Shown here piece by piece: positions 36,874-49,731 of a stretch of DNA of 64,000 nt. The translations under genes and the position numbers were made by a program. How positions within the stretch are numbered: the first letter of the stretch is position 1; every line of letters begins with the position of its first letter. Below the pieces are notes generated by a model. The model searched no databases, was not told the origin of the DNA, and worked only from the letters and a program-made list of their open reading frames with translations. The DNA is from Cheilinus undulatus (lineage: Eukaryota > Chordata > Actinopteri > Labriformes > Labridae), in NCBI RefSeq assembly GCF_018320785.1, contig NC_054865.1, forward strand, positions 39,249,398 through 39,313,397, in the 5' to 3' direction.

Positions 36874-39800
36874 AACATGAGCATACAAGGATCTGAAAAG
36901 GGCAGATATCGATCCTACAGACATATAAATATACTATACATGATTCCTGCATATACATCAACTCTAAAAATAATGCAGCATGTCTGCATAGGCTTTTTCA
37001 TTTTTCCTCAAACCGTTTTGAAGAACAAAGTTGTGTTTCAAGTGAAACGCATCATAGAAAGTGTTGATAATTATGTCTTTTGAAGACATAAATAAAAGAT
37101 GAAGGGTGCTGGGATAATATGATGAAAATTACTTTTATTTTGCTTATACTCTATACAATAATACAAAAGAACTCCTATATGTTTCTTAAATGTACTACAG
37201 CAATAGTTTTTTCTGTATAGTCATGTATTATTTATTTCCATAGATATTTTGTATCATTTTTCTTTACCATCGCTACGCAGTTTCTTTTTAGAGCCACTAA
37301 GGTACTCTACACAAATTTACAAATAGCACACGATGTTAAAATGATAATAATAATGCTGAAAATATTCTTACTGAATACTGCCAATCATTCTAGCAGGCTC
37401 TTTTTGGTACTGTATTAATATCACAAATGTTCCTTTTTTGTACACATTTTGAAAACACAAACAGGAAGTCATGAAATTAACATTGAAGTAGAATGTAAAT
37501 ATTTTAATTAACATAATTGAAAGGTACCCTCCTAGTCCTTTTATTTCAATGAAACAACTTTAGACCTTCAGTAAAAGTTTGAGATATTTTATGATTCAAA
37601 GTTTAACCATCAAAAGGGAGTTATTCTCAAAATGAATGATCTTTTAGTCTTTCAATGGGAGACAACAGGATATTCATTTATCTAATTAAATGAAACGTTT
37701 CCTCCTAAATCATTCTTCCATATGCAACATCGTGTATACAGAATAATGTGAACTTAACTCCAGCTGACTAAGCCATACTATCTAAAGGGGAGGGCAGATT
37801 TGATTTGGATGTCTGGGTTAGATCGAGATGGTATACACATTAGTTAGGCAGTAGATCATCACAAAACCATCTTTTAGTAATGATTAGTCTCAAAGCTTTC
37901 ATCAGCTGTTTATCATCTGATGTTGGACCATTCTGCAGAAATGATCTTTATGCAGTCTAATCTGTTTTTATTTGTTGTTTTTAATACTTTATCCACCATC
38001 TCTCTCTTAAGATCCAACTAGTGCAGCTCCTCAAAATGTAAATAGCTCATTTGAAGTCTTTGCTTGAGTACTTTGAAAATATGCTTCAGCTTTGTTAGGG
38101 ATAGATTGCAGTTGCATTTGACCAGTCAATTATGATGGTATCATCTTTTTTCCTAAATTATTTGAGCTTCAATTTCAGTTTGATTCAGTCAAATCTGTTG
38201 TATCTGAGGTCTTTTTTGTCTGTTACGACCCCTGGATGCATCACAAAAAGTCAGCTTTTCCTTAAAGTATCACGTTTACTTGATAATTAACTTGAGTTAA
38301 ATTATTGGTAGTATTACTGAGTTGATCAAGCATTTACTTAATAATGATTTAATTAGGTACAAGGAAAGAAGCTAAAACCAGATGAGTACAAAGCCCCTTT
38401 GTATTTAAAGTGTGTGCTCCCAGTAATCCTTTAAAAATGTGTAAAATGGGATAAGGTATTTAAACAAAATGCCACAAAAACTGAATGCAAATCGATTATC
38501 TATGCAAAGTCATGACAAAACTTTGATAAAGTCCTTTAATGGTGCAAAATGGCAGTCATTTTACTGCAGAATGTTCCTGAAAACTACCACTTTGAATGCT
38601 TTGGTGACAAACTTCTAATGTAATGTAACATTTTCAACAAGTTTTTGGCCGCTGCACTAAAAAAGACACACATAAATAAGAGTTGCTAACATGGTGTGCG
38701 ACATTTTTCACTCTATTATTCATACATTCCTGTATTGATCATAATCAGGCATGTTGCAGTTAAATTCCCCATCTGATAGAAGCTTTTCTATTTGAGTCAA
38801 GAATGTCAGGATGCATGCAGACGTAAAGGCTTACGTGAACGTGGTAAGCAATAGACCATTACACAGGCTATTTTTGTTTTGAAGCAAAGGAGTAGGGATG
38901 TACATACAAGTTGAAATGTCTTAAAATAATATATAGTTTGTCACTTGATTGTGTTTTATCCGGCATTAAATAGCTAGACTCACTGCTTACACTCGTGTAT
39001 CATTAATCAGGTTCAAATGTAATGAGACTTGGTATTGATACTGCACAGTCATGCTCTCCACTGAATGTCAGTGACCATTGACTTGGAAATTTTGTGAAGT
39101 ACCCTTTCAACTTTGTACCCGTTTTTTCTTGTCTATATATGGGGATGGTCAATAGAGTATTTTTTATAATACTTTTCTTTTGATATTTTTCTCAATTTTT
39201 ATAAGTGATTTTCCTAAAACAAATAGCAGGAATGATTGGTACTTCCATTTTGACTGTGTACCAAGGCCATATCAGAAGACCCTCACTGAAGAGTGGATCT
39301 GGTGCAGGATGAGATCTTTATCTCAGAGAGAGAGAGAGAGAGAGAGAGAGACCGTCCTGGATCAGACCTTCTTTTCTGAGGTCTGAACTGATTTTGTTTC
39401 TTTCTATTACCAAGACCAAACTTGCGACATTTGTGAAAACTTTGATAATGTTTTGAAATGTTTTAGCCAGTGCTTGTGTAGGGTTATTACCTTTAGACTG
39501 TGTTGTGTCATTTTGTGTTCTCTGGTTTCTTACCTGATTTACTGTGTTTCATTGATGTGGAATGTAAACTGTTGTGATGTAGAACATAAGAGTAATAGAT
39601 CAGAGGCTTAATAAACAGTGCTTACATAAACCATTTTAAGTCTTTGTGAACTTTTTCAAACAGCATTTTTTTTTTTTAGTTTTAGGCTCTTACATTGTAA
39701 ACAACCAAGATTATAAAAGTTTCATCCCTTTTTATGAACCTATAATGCTTACTACAACTGTTAATTCCAACCCAGTGTCCTGATTGGAGAAGAGGTTTCC

Positions 39801-39941
39801 CTTTGGTGCATTTTCCCTCCAAAAAGGCAGTCTTTGTCAAACTACTCTTCATCAGGTACCATTCTGACTTTTATATATCTATTAAAAAAGAAAAAAAAAA
39901 TGAGACAAAGGAAACTGGCTGTCAAACAGGGGCTGGCTCTA
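36874..39941. other. A/T-rich 3' flank of lin7c
   Basis: No coding gene. The 37,100-39,620 stretch is A/T-rich, low in repeats, and ends at an AATAAA (39610-39615), which suits a long lin7c 3'UTR but is unproved. It contains an (AG)n run at 39324-39350. Confidence 0.4.
39324..39350. repeat. (AG)n microsatellite
   Basis: About 13 units in the lin7c 3' flank. Confidence 0.95.
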
Positions 39942-39942
39942 T

Positions 39943-41030
39943 ATCCAGTGCCTAAAAAATACTTAACCACTTGGATGTTTAACCTTTATTTGAATTTAAA
40001 AGTCAATCATTGTCATTATAATTTTCACTATTTGACAAAATACTCTTTAATGTCAAAATGAAAACCAATTTCTACAAAGTAATGCCATTTAAACTAAAAT
40101 AATTGATGTAAAATAAGAGACTGCATAAATATTCACCCTCCTAAAGTGGCTGGGCTGACCTTATTCAACAGAGCTCCAGCCAATTGGTCCTTGTAATTTC
40201 ACAACTAGTGAAATGGAGAACACCATTGTGTCTCTGATTGCAGTATCTGGAAGGTTGAAGTGTCTGAAAGGTCCAGTCACTGGTAAATCAGCATTTCTGG
40301 CTACCATTACGCCATTAAGACAAAAAGAACACTTTTTAAGTCCCTGAACATCCCCAGTTGAATTCATCATCAAGAAATGAAAGGAATATGGCACATGTGT
40401 AAATCTCAGCCTAGATCGGGACATCCTCACAAACTGAGTGACCGTGCAAGAAGGCAACTAGTGAGCGAGGCCGCCAAGACACCTATGACTACTCTGAAGG
40501 AGTTACAAGCTTCAGCAGCTGAGATAGGAGAGACTCTGCATACAACTGCTGCCCAGGTTCTTCACCGGTCGAAGCTTTACGGGAGAGTGGCAAAGAGAGG
40601 GCCATTGTTGAACTCAGATTAAATCTCAACTAGAGTTAGCCAAAGAACATGAGGGAGACTCTGTGGTCAAATGGAAGAAAGTTTTTTGGTCTGATGAGAC
40701 TAAAATGGTGCTTTTTGGACATAGGACAAGATGCTATGTCAAACACTGCACATCACCACAAACACCATCCCCACTCTGATGCACGGTGGCAGCATCATGA
40801 TGCGGGGATGCTTCTCAGCAGCTACCCCTGGAAGGCTTGCAAAGGCAGAGGGTAATATGAACCTGAAAAGGGCTGTCCACATCTGATTCCCTTTTGCAAA
40901 GAAGAATGGAGTAAAATTGCAATGTGCAGGTGTGCACGCCTGATTGAGACCTATCCACACAGACTTGTAGCCAAAGATGCCCATAAAGGGGGAAAGGGGA
41001 AAGCTTTATAAGGCCCAGTCCCACTGGAGG
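39943..41030 (+). pseudogene. Truncated Tc1-like transposon with dead transposase
   Basis: The left end resembles a Tc1 terminus (CCAGTGCC and a subterminal TTTAATGTCAAAATGAAAAC that also occurs in the 49,732 element). Frame fragments resemble the N-terminal half of Tc1 transposase, e.g. GHPHKLSDRARRQLVSEAAK and a following HRSKLYGRVAKRGPLL (about 40,377-40,622), then KVFWSDETK-like sequence in a shifted frame near 40,677-40,705. The catalytic C-terminal part and right end are missing. Not functional. Confidence 0.75.
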
Positions 41031-44000
41031 CCCACGGAGGTTAAAAAAGGTCCAGCCAAAATTTCAAGAAATTATATTTGACTTTTGACCTAAATGCCAA
41101 GTATTAGATAATAGAAAAGCAAAAATGCACACGTATTTATGTTTGCTTTAGTAACATGTAGCCTGTTTCAAAATGTAAATCCCCATTTTCTTAAAATGGT
41201 TTGATCCTTTGTTTTTCTGTAATGTTAGCGCTGTGCGAAGGCCAATTGACATTAACTGTCAGGCCTTAAATGTTGGTCTGTGTACAGCCCTTCTAGGACC
41301 TACAAAAAAGCTGGGACAGTGGAAATAAAATAGAAGAAGCCAGAAATAAATGCAGAGGGTTTTTTTTAAGTTAAATGTGGTTAAAACAATGAATCCTTAA
41401 CTTTTATATATTCTATATGAAAAATTAAACCAAATCTAAACATCTTTTTAAAATAATTTATATTTTCTCATATTTTTTGTTTCAGTAGTGGCAAATTTGT
41501 AAGACAGAAAGTATGAGGAAACTATGAAATTACAAAGCAAGATTTTAGTGTGGGTTTTTTTGTTTGTTTGTTTTCTTTTTTTAGAAATGTGTACCTTGAT
41601 TGTTAGCAATATGCAGGCATAAAATTTAGGGAATAAATACTTTTTTTCATTTCAAGATATTTCCAAATCTGTTTTTGCACCAATTTGGAAGAATTACCCA
41701 TATTGTGTTACAAAATCTTTAAAAAATAAAGGAGACTATGTCAAGACTTTTCCTTTGATTAATTCTCATATCACAGACTGTTTTAAAAGTTGTCAGATGT
41801 TTTTACTTCTATCTCTGTTTTCTCATGCATGCTGCTCATAGAGGTGTCATGTAAAGGTAGTATTGAATCCCAGCAGTGCTGATATTCAGTACATCACTCT
41901 CTCTTCTGTGATGTCACTCTATTTAACATTTAGGGTGCCTGCTGTTTTGGAGAAAGTGAAAGTGCTGCTCACAGGCTGCATGTTGGGATCTTCACTTTTT
42001 AATGTAACGGACTGAGTGCCTGGCACATGGTATATTCTCTGACAAATCTGTCACACACACACACACAGACTTGTTAAATTTCACTGCAGCACTTTTCCCT
42101 CCTGCTGCACTGCTGCTATTTCACACTGTTGCATCAATTGTATGAAAAGCAAGAAAATAATCCACAGCAACAGAAATGTTGTAGGTAAAAAATGAGAAAT
42201 GTCCACAATGAGTCCTGAATGGGGAGACCTTTGATAGATGACAGCCTTCTGCATTAAGTCACCATTGTTTACTTATTGAGCATTTTGTGCTCTCAGGAAA
42301 TCCAGCACCCGACTGGTGTTAGCCTTGAATGATTCCAGCACTGTTGTTGATAAATTATTCACAAATTAATCAACATTTTAATCATTTTTACAGCCAGTAT
42401 TTGACTAGTCATGGCTGAGAAAGTAAGGATGTTATTGATTATATTAATGAATGTTCCTCTTCATTAATTACTACAGTGCAAACGTCAATGCAACCAGTAA
42501 ATTCTGTGTTTGTCATGAAGAAATCTGAGGAAAATACAACTTTAGCATCATGTTTTAAAATCCACTAATATAAAGAAATACAGCCCTTTTAGAAATGCCT
42601 ATTGTAGATTTGTTTTTTACTTAATTTTTTGGAAATTTATGAGAAAAATCCATTCTTACAAATGAAATATCATTTAGTTTCCCTAAATTGTCTGCTCCCC
42701 TGTTTCTGTGTTCTTTTCCTATTATAGAATATTTATGTCAAAGTCTCCATACATCCTTTAGGTGTCTGAGAGGAGCTCAGAGGTAGATCAGTGGCTGCTT
42801 GCCTGGAACCAAGCCGTGCATGTGACAGCGATTCATTAGAGCCGGTTGTTCACACTCCAGCTTGATACCAGAGCACAGCTGCTGGTTTCTCATGGCGTGG
42901 ACCCGAGTCAGTGCAGAGTGTTGTGTGAGGATGGTTCGCTGCGTCTTTCCTGGCAACTAAAATCAATCACACCCAGGAATAAGCTGAGCAGCAGCAGCAG
43001 GGCCAGAGGACGAAGCAGGAGGCCAAACTGAAACTGGAGCCAAATCAACAGAAGGAGCAGGCGAGGAAGAGGAAACTGATTCATGTTAATAAACTAAAGT
43101 GCAAAACCCACATGCGTAAAGTCACAGGATGAAAGAAAAACAGCCACAAAAAATACATCCCCAAAAACATCACACATTTGGAAAATGAGGACTCTGTATA
43201 TTCTGAAATATAGTTTTGATAATAAAAGTTTCAAGAAATTTAGTCTGGTCTGGGAGACTTCTATTACAGGAGATGTAAAATATAACAGGAGGAGGATTTT
43301 AAAAAAGGCTGAATGCAGGCTTAATCAGCCCCTATGGAGTCCAGACACTGGTGGTGGTAATGGAAGAAGTAGGATACACTGATGAGATGTAATTGAGGTG
43401 GCTGGGGTGGAGGAGGGTTGCATTGTTCACAGTGAAACAATAGAATGGCTGTGGAGGAGAGGAGAAGAGATTTTAAAATATGACGACAGATTACCACAGC
43501 AGGAAATGGACTGGGAAAGGAAGACACATGTGTAAGGGATTATTAATGAATGAAATGATGACAGGTAATGAAACTGCTTTAATTTACATATCAGCAACAT
43601 TAGTTTATTCAACAGTCAGTTCTAAAATAAATCTGTTTTCTTTTTTTAATTGCATAGCTTTGGTATTAATGGCTGCATCCATACTGGAGGCCAAAGGGAC
43701 CTGAATCTGATATTTTTTTAAAACTCTTAAGCTATTTGATTTTTCATGACCATTTGAACAGCGCAAGTAATGCTGAAATGGAGATTTTCAAATAAGATCT
43801 GGGCTGCTTTCATTTCCATTGAAGTGAATGGATGAGTCTGATACAGGTCACATTTAAAAAGCAATGTGCACAGGCAAACCAACAAATCTGATCTGACCAG
43901 AAAAATCTGAATTGAGCATACACTTGATGTTTGACTGCAGGCCTCTGTGAAAAGGAGTGTTTCATGAACTCATAGAGGGATGTGTCTGAGGTTCTCTTTG

Positions 44001-44194
44001 GTATACAATTTGTGTTTTCATTGAATAAACATACAAAAAACTCAAAAGCGCTTGCTCTGAACCAGTGCTTCACAAAGTATGGGCCGGGGCCCACCAGTGG
44101 CCTTTAGAGGTACTTAAAGGTACTGTAGGTGGGCCTCAGGAGGTTGGTTACAGTAATGAAAAATAACAGAATTTTAAAAAGAAGTTGAGTCATG
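41031..44194. other. lin7c-rplp2 interval
   Basis: No identified gene. The relatively G/C-rich stretch 42,770-43,130 has two short coding-like frames (see findings). 43,690-43,930 is a decayed copy of the GTTCACACT-type element. The rest is A/T-rich and anonymous. Confidence 0.4.
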
Positions 44195-44580
44195 TTTTAA
44201 AGGTACAGTGTGTAAAAATGGGACTATCAACATCAAACAGTCAATTCTGGAGTGTGATGATCATTTCTCTGGTGATAACTGTGGGAACCAGTGAAGTTTA
44301 AAAATCAATACATGCTTAACTGTTATTTGGTTCCTTCTATGGTGCCATAGAAACAGGCAAAGTGCAAAAATCCAAGATGGCAGCGTCCTTGGAGGGGACC
44401 CTCCCTATGTATGAATAAAAGGCTTATTCTGAGTTAATTTAAAACATAAATTTAAAAAATGTGTAATCAGATGTCAACACTAATTTAGATCAATCTACTT
44501 ATAAATGTTATGTTTCATTTTAACCAAGCTTGTTTTGCTAAATGCTAATAGGCTAAATATTACACACTGTACCTTTAAAT
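44195..44580. mobile_element. TTAA-flanked miniature element
   Basis: TTAAAGGTACAGTGTGTA at the left and TACACACTGTACCTTTAA at the right are perfect inverted copies. TTAA borders each side (44197-44200 and 44575-44578), the target duplication of piggyBac-type elements. The ~375-bp interior has no transposase. Confidence 0.8.
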
Positions 44581-44992
44581 GATCACAGAATTGTTTTTAC
44601 GTTTTTGTCTTAGAATTGACGAAACACGGATGGGAGTTTTAACTTATGTCCCCCTTTTTATCATTTATTTGGTCTGATACAACCGGTGTCGGGGTTTAAC
44701 AGGTCATGGATTAACTTTTTTTTGGAGTTTCTGCTTGTCACATCTGCCATGGGAAAGATGATTTCATCAACTTTACATGACTTTTCCTTTAAAACATGAA
44801 CTACCCTAACAAAGATAAGGTGTATACTACTACAGACGGCGTGGCGTTCTTGCAGGACAGTCCTGACAGCTGTTTCGAGTTGTAGAGTTGAAACTAAATC
44901 CTCCTGTCGTGTGGGGGCCCACTTTTCACTTTCTGTTTAAATTCTAGTCGAAGAAGAAGAGACAGGTCTTCCGCCTACATTCTCTGACGTAA

Positions 44993-45047
44993 CTTCCTTT
45001 CTGTCCGTGCTAACGTCCGAGTGAACACGCGTTCGCCTGACCAGCAA
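44993..45047 (+). other. rplp2: rplp2 noncoding exon 1 with TOP-like start
   Basis: CTTCCTTTCTGTCC at the probable start is a TOP tract; TGACGTAA lies just upstream. The exon ends GACCAGCAA before GTAAGT. The start is inferred from the TOP rule, not mapped. Confidence 0.7.
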
Positions 45048-48000
45048 GTAAGTGTCTGTTTGACTACACTATATATACCTAAATAGCGGGGAGGACAAGC
45101 ATTTACTATCATTAACATGTAAATTCGGGCCCACGGAGACTTAGAAAAAATAGAGAGCCACTTCTAGGTATTTTTTTTTCTTAATAATCCGCATTGACGC
45201 TAGCAGCTAAGCTAGCTGGTGGTAATGTTAGCGGGATCACAGAAACGCCGCCACATGGGTGAAAAATCGGCATCTTAAATAAAACACTTATTTGAGTAAA
45301 ATTGTTGGCTTGATTGGATGGTTTCTACAATCCTTAATGACAAATAGAGTAACAGGTATTTAACTCCTTTGAGAGTAAGTCTTTTCAGACACACTTAGAA
45401 TTGACCAGCTAACTGGAATTCACACATTTTGTAAGAAAATGTGTAACTTTTAATGTATTGACTACTTAAGTGCTCATGCTAAGGTGAAACCTAAATAAAA
45501 TCTTTTTAAAGGACAACACTTTCCCTCTGCTACATGAGTTATTTAGGTGTGACTTGTTACTGTGGTGAAGCCAACCTGAAACCAAAGGTCAGGACTGTGG
45601 TGCAGTTGCCCTTCATAAACAATATAGTTGATTGATTTACCAGGAAGGAAACAAGTAAACGGATTCAAGCTAGATTTTGTCAGTATTACCTACTAGTGAG
45701 CCTCGTTGGGTTATAGCCAGTGATGCATGATGTTGGATTTTGGCCAGTATTTACAAATTAATTTTAGCAGATATGGATACTGATATTTAAATGAAATTTA
45801 GACCTAATACTTAAGTCCCTAAAACACAATTCAAAGTTTGATGCTGAACAAATTTCTTGGGAAGCACAGTGTATGATACCAGTATTGGCACATTTGTTTA
45901 AAAAGACAGATCAACATTTCTACATATATTTACAACCAATATTTAACTGAATATCAGCATATATCAACTGTATATTTTGACCATATTAATATGTTTTGGC
46001 TGGACCAACAGGCCTGTCAGTTGAGGTATTTTTATTTATCCTGATTTTTTTTTTTGAAGTTGAAGTGTCTTTTGAGGTCTAAAGTTTTTCTCTGTTTTTC
46101 CTCAAACCTACAACTGTGTTCAATGGACTGGAGTTCTAGGTCTGAAAAACATACCTTAATATTGGTATTGCATAATGAATCTGTAAACATCGGCATATCA
46201 CAATTAGGTTATTTCCCCTAATTGTTCAGCCCTATATCTGCTGATACAGATGCAGATAATAAGGTACATTCATACACATTCTTAGATATTAAAATATTTT
46301 GGATAATGATGGAAATGAGTCTGATTAGATGTATAGATATTAGCTACATTGAAATGGCCATTCACACATACTATATGAACTAAACAAGTTAGATGGATGT
46401 TTTTTCTTTACTTTTGGAAGGTGATTTCAATGAAAAATTTTGTGTTCAATCTCAGCCTTTCAGTTTTCAAACATTTTATTTTCCTTTTTTTCCTCAGGAT
46501 GCGTTACGTTGCTGCTTACCTGCTCGCTGCCCTGGGTGGTAATGAGAATCCCGAGGCCAAGGACATCAAGAAGATCCTTGAAAGTGTTGGCATTGAGGCC
46601 GATGATACACGTCTGGACAAGGTACAGACAGGCTTTAATTGTGTTGATGTAGTGTTTGCTGCATTTGTTCTACCTGTAGTTTGCTACTTTCCCTGTTCAG
46701 ATTGTATTCGTTTCCTCTCTCAACAGGTCATCTCTGAGCTCAGTGGCAAGAACGTGAATGATGTGATTGCCTCAGGTGAGTGTCAGCACAGCAGTATCCA
46801 TACTATACAGGTTTGTCGAGTGATAGGTTTTACTTAATTTAAGGGAGGGGAAAACAGATTGCCCCCCCAAAAAAACTGGTTTTCCAGCCGTGGATTCAGT
46901 GTATTGAAAGCTAAAACCATTGTGTGTAGTTAAAAAAAAAAAAAAAAGGTTTAAAAAGCTGTGGAAGGGCTTTTCAATATGGATTGTAATCAGAGATGAA
47001 TCCTAATAATTTGAACTCTGTTGAACACATGGGGGGGGTCTCTAAAAAGCTTGGTAGCAGTTGAAAATAAAATGAATTTTCTGTTACAAATAAATTAAGA
47101 AATTTTTTTTTTTTTTTTGCTCTGAGTTGGTGTTACTACTCTTCAAATTGCTTGGCTCAAGGTGTGAAGATGAAAATACACTTGTCAACATTCACTGTCA
47201 TTAGATGTAATCTTTAGAGCTGGTTCAAGCTGGGCAAAAGACAATTAACTTCTGACTCTCTGGGTTATGTGACAAGCCACCAATTAAAAATTGATGTTTT
47301 CAATGATGTCAGATGGCTCTTTGAAGCACTTGTGTATGTGATGGCAAATAGAAACACTTTATTTTAAACTTGGAGAAGCAATAAATCACAGATTATGTCA
47401 GATTTCAGGTAGTAGCTGCAACTAATTATACAAAGTATATCATTCATTACATTCCTGACCTCTATCTTGTTTCTGGCTGTTGACTGTCAATGTTACTGAG
47501 TTTCTTTTCTGCCAACTCGTGTCTCCTCAGGTTACGGTAAGCTGGCCAGCATGCCGGCAGGCGGTGCAGTAGCAGTTGCCAGCTCTGCGGCTGCTGGCTC
47601 AGGCGGAGCTGCAGCCCCTGCTGCAGGTGAGCATTACAGTTTAGCACCTCATTTGTCAGCACCAATGACATTTGGCACATGCCTTCAGCTTGTATATTTG
47701 AGTTAATGCTGTCAAATTAGTGGGTTGTCAGTGTCTCTTGGATCAAATGTTAAAAATGTAAGTTCATATTTGCCTTGAGGCTGAAGCCGTGTCAGCTATT
47801 TAATCAAGAGAATGATGCATCATTTTTTTTAGTTGCTTGCTGAGTGTTAAACGGATAATGCTAAATTACATCCAACATGGCCAATATGATGCATGGTAGC
47901 CTCAGTCATTAGAGCAGCCAAAAGCTTAAAGAAAACATGCAAAAATAACCAAAGTGACACTGTAAATGTGAATAAAATTATCTTTCCTTACTTTAATTGC

Positions 48001-48101
48001 AGCTGAGGAGAAGAAGGAAGAGAAGAAGGAAGAGTCTGAAGAGTCCGATGACGATATGGGATTCGGCCTGTTCGATTAAACTTTTTCAAGCAATGAATAA
48101 A
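44993..48101 (+). CDS. rplp2: 60S acidic ribosomal protein P2 gene (coding 46499-48079)
   Basis: Exons: 44993-45047 (leader), 46498-46621, 46727-46775, 47531-47626 and 48003-48101. The CDS gives 114 residues (human 115). P2 pairs with P1 on the uL10 (P0) stalk of the large ribosomal subunit and recruits elongation factors. Residues 1-57 form the helical dimerisation domain (MRYVAAYLLAALGG...); an Ala/Gly/Pro-rich hinge spans about 66-90; the acidic tail ends EESDDDMGFGLFD, the conserved factor-binding motif. The transcript probably starts at CTTCCTTTCTG (44993), a TOP-type pyrimidine start placing it under mTOR/LARP1 control. Poly(A) signal AATAAA at 48096-48101. All splice sites are GT/AG and phases agree. 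Confidence 0.97.
45048..46497 (+). other. rplp2: rplp2 intron 1
   Basis: The first 200 bases hold GCTAGC/GTTAGC motifs like those near the lin7c and fth1 starts. The remainder is A/T-rich with decayed repeat text (46,010-46,260). No snoRNA recognised. Confidence 0.5.
46499..46621 (+). CDS. rplp2: rplp2 coding exon 2
   Basis: Residues 1-41, MRYVAAYLLAALGGNENPEA to TRLDK. The acceptor TTTTTCCTCAG sits one base before the ATG. Confidence 0.98.
46727..46775 (+). CDS. rplp2: rplp2 coding exon 3
   Basis: Residues 42-57 (VISELSGKNVNDVIAS) plus one base of codon 58. Acceptor CTCAACAG, donor GTGAGT. Confidence 0.97.
47531..47626 (+). CDS. rplp2: rplp2 coding exon 4
   Basis: Residues 58-89: GYGKLASMPAGGAVAVASS, then an Ala/Gly-rich hinge. 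Acceptor GTCTCCTCAG, donor GTGAGC. Confidence 0.97.
48003..48079 (+). CDS. rplp2: rplp2 coding exon 5 with stop
   Basis: Residues 90-114: AEEKKEEKKEESEESDDDMG, FGLFD, TAA. AATAAA follows 17 bases after the stop. Confidence 0.98.
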
Positions 48102-49731
48102 GTTTATAAAAAATCCAAACTTTTTTTTATTTCTTCAGCTCAAAATGAAAATATTGTTTGTATTTAGAAAAGCAGGAGAAGGTTGGAGACACATGACTGT
48201 GAAAAAGTAATAGACATATGTTTTAATACTGACAGGGGTGGACATTAACACCTGCCAACGAGGTGGACTTAAGCTGTGGCAGGTAGTAGTGACTCCCACT
48301 AGCCACTTTGACTGGCTGAGTTTATGACATTCTTTGCTTTATTGTAATTGGGCTTAACTGTTTGCACCTGTGTTTGTGAGCAGTGGGAGATGATTATTGC
48401 AATGAGCCTGTTTTGCACATAGAGGTGCCAGTTCCCCAAGCCAATGTGAAGTGCTAGAGTGGGTTGTAAATTAGTGAAAGTATAAGCCAATGTGGCTGGT
48501 AAGACAAATTAATGTTAAGCCCTGCTGCCAGTTTTTAGTTCATCAGGCTCTTCATAGCCACTGTAACTGCACTGACAAGGTTTATGCAATTAAACAGTTA
48601 GGTCCTTTGTTTTGAATCTAGTTGTGTTCTTATTGCAGCCAGAAATAGTCCAAATGTGCAACTCAGCCCCGTGATCAGCAGATGGCGCTGTCCAATCTTC
48701 TACAACAAACTACAGCTTGTCATGTAAAACATTTCCTATCATGACTGTGACTCAGCAGAGACTATAACTGAACCTTAAACACAAAAGTCAAAAAATTATT
48801 ATGTCATGTTAATGCAATACACTCCTGCAGATGTTGATGACAGCAACTGATCCATGCTGAATCATGCATTATTTACAGCACATTAACCAACACCGTTGAG
48901 CTGCTAGCATGCCTGCAGCATTATTGAGTCATCCACAGCCAGTTAATCCAGAGGGTTAATCTCATAAAGTGACGTTAAATAAGAAAATAGACCCACTTTG
49001 AACTAGAGACCACTGGCTGGCATTTTGTTAATATTAGTACATTTCAAAAATTACATCCTGAAATTTGTTTATTATTTCCATATCTCTTGTACAGAGACAT
49101 GAAGAGAGTCAATTTAAATTACCCTTAAGTAAAATATATTAAACTTTGAAAAGCAAACCAGTTTAACTCCTCAACCAGACAAAATTTCTCTAAAGTCCAG
49201 TAACTTCCACAGTTTCAAAATACTGACAAAGGAGACTCATTTCAGTGGTAGTAGTGTTTTATTCTCTGCTATTCTTCTGCCACTGAAAATTACTATTTAA
49301 ATTACATGAATATTACATTATTTTATAATATATTTATTATTATTATTATTTATATATTTATATATATAGATTTTATGTATCACTGTGTATAGACATGCCA
49401 ATACTGAGAAAAAAGCAAGAACAAAATTGCTGTTTTACAATTAAGAGTTCTTGGTTAGTACTTGATCCTCCCCTGCACTTAGACAACAGTATGCCTGTGA
49501 AGAAAACAAAAATGGATATTTAGGGCAGTGCATCTTTAAAAGGCACCAGCAACCTCTTAAAGGCAAGAAATTTTTTTTTTATCTAATTTATAATAGAAAA
49601 TGTTTCAGTTTACTTATTTTTATCAAAATCAGCTAAAAACAAAACTTAATGCATCTCTTTTTCAGACATTGTCTATAACTCAGTAAAAAAATAGGATGCT
49701 TGATGTCAAAACAAACATTGGCCTAGATTTA
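48102..49731. other. rplp2-fth1 interval, left part
   Basis: No gene recognised; A/T-rich with a (TTA)n-like stretch near 49,320-49,370. Confidence 0.4.

Noticed and set aside
39943-41030. Active Tc1 transposase
   Set aside because: Frames are broken and the C-terminal half and right end are missing.
46776-48002. Intronic snoRNA in rplp2 (human RPLP2 hosts SNORA52)
   Set aside because: No convincing H/ACA or C/D box set with paired stems could be placed by eye; a covariance-model search is needed.
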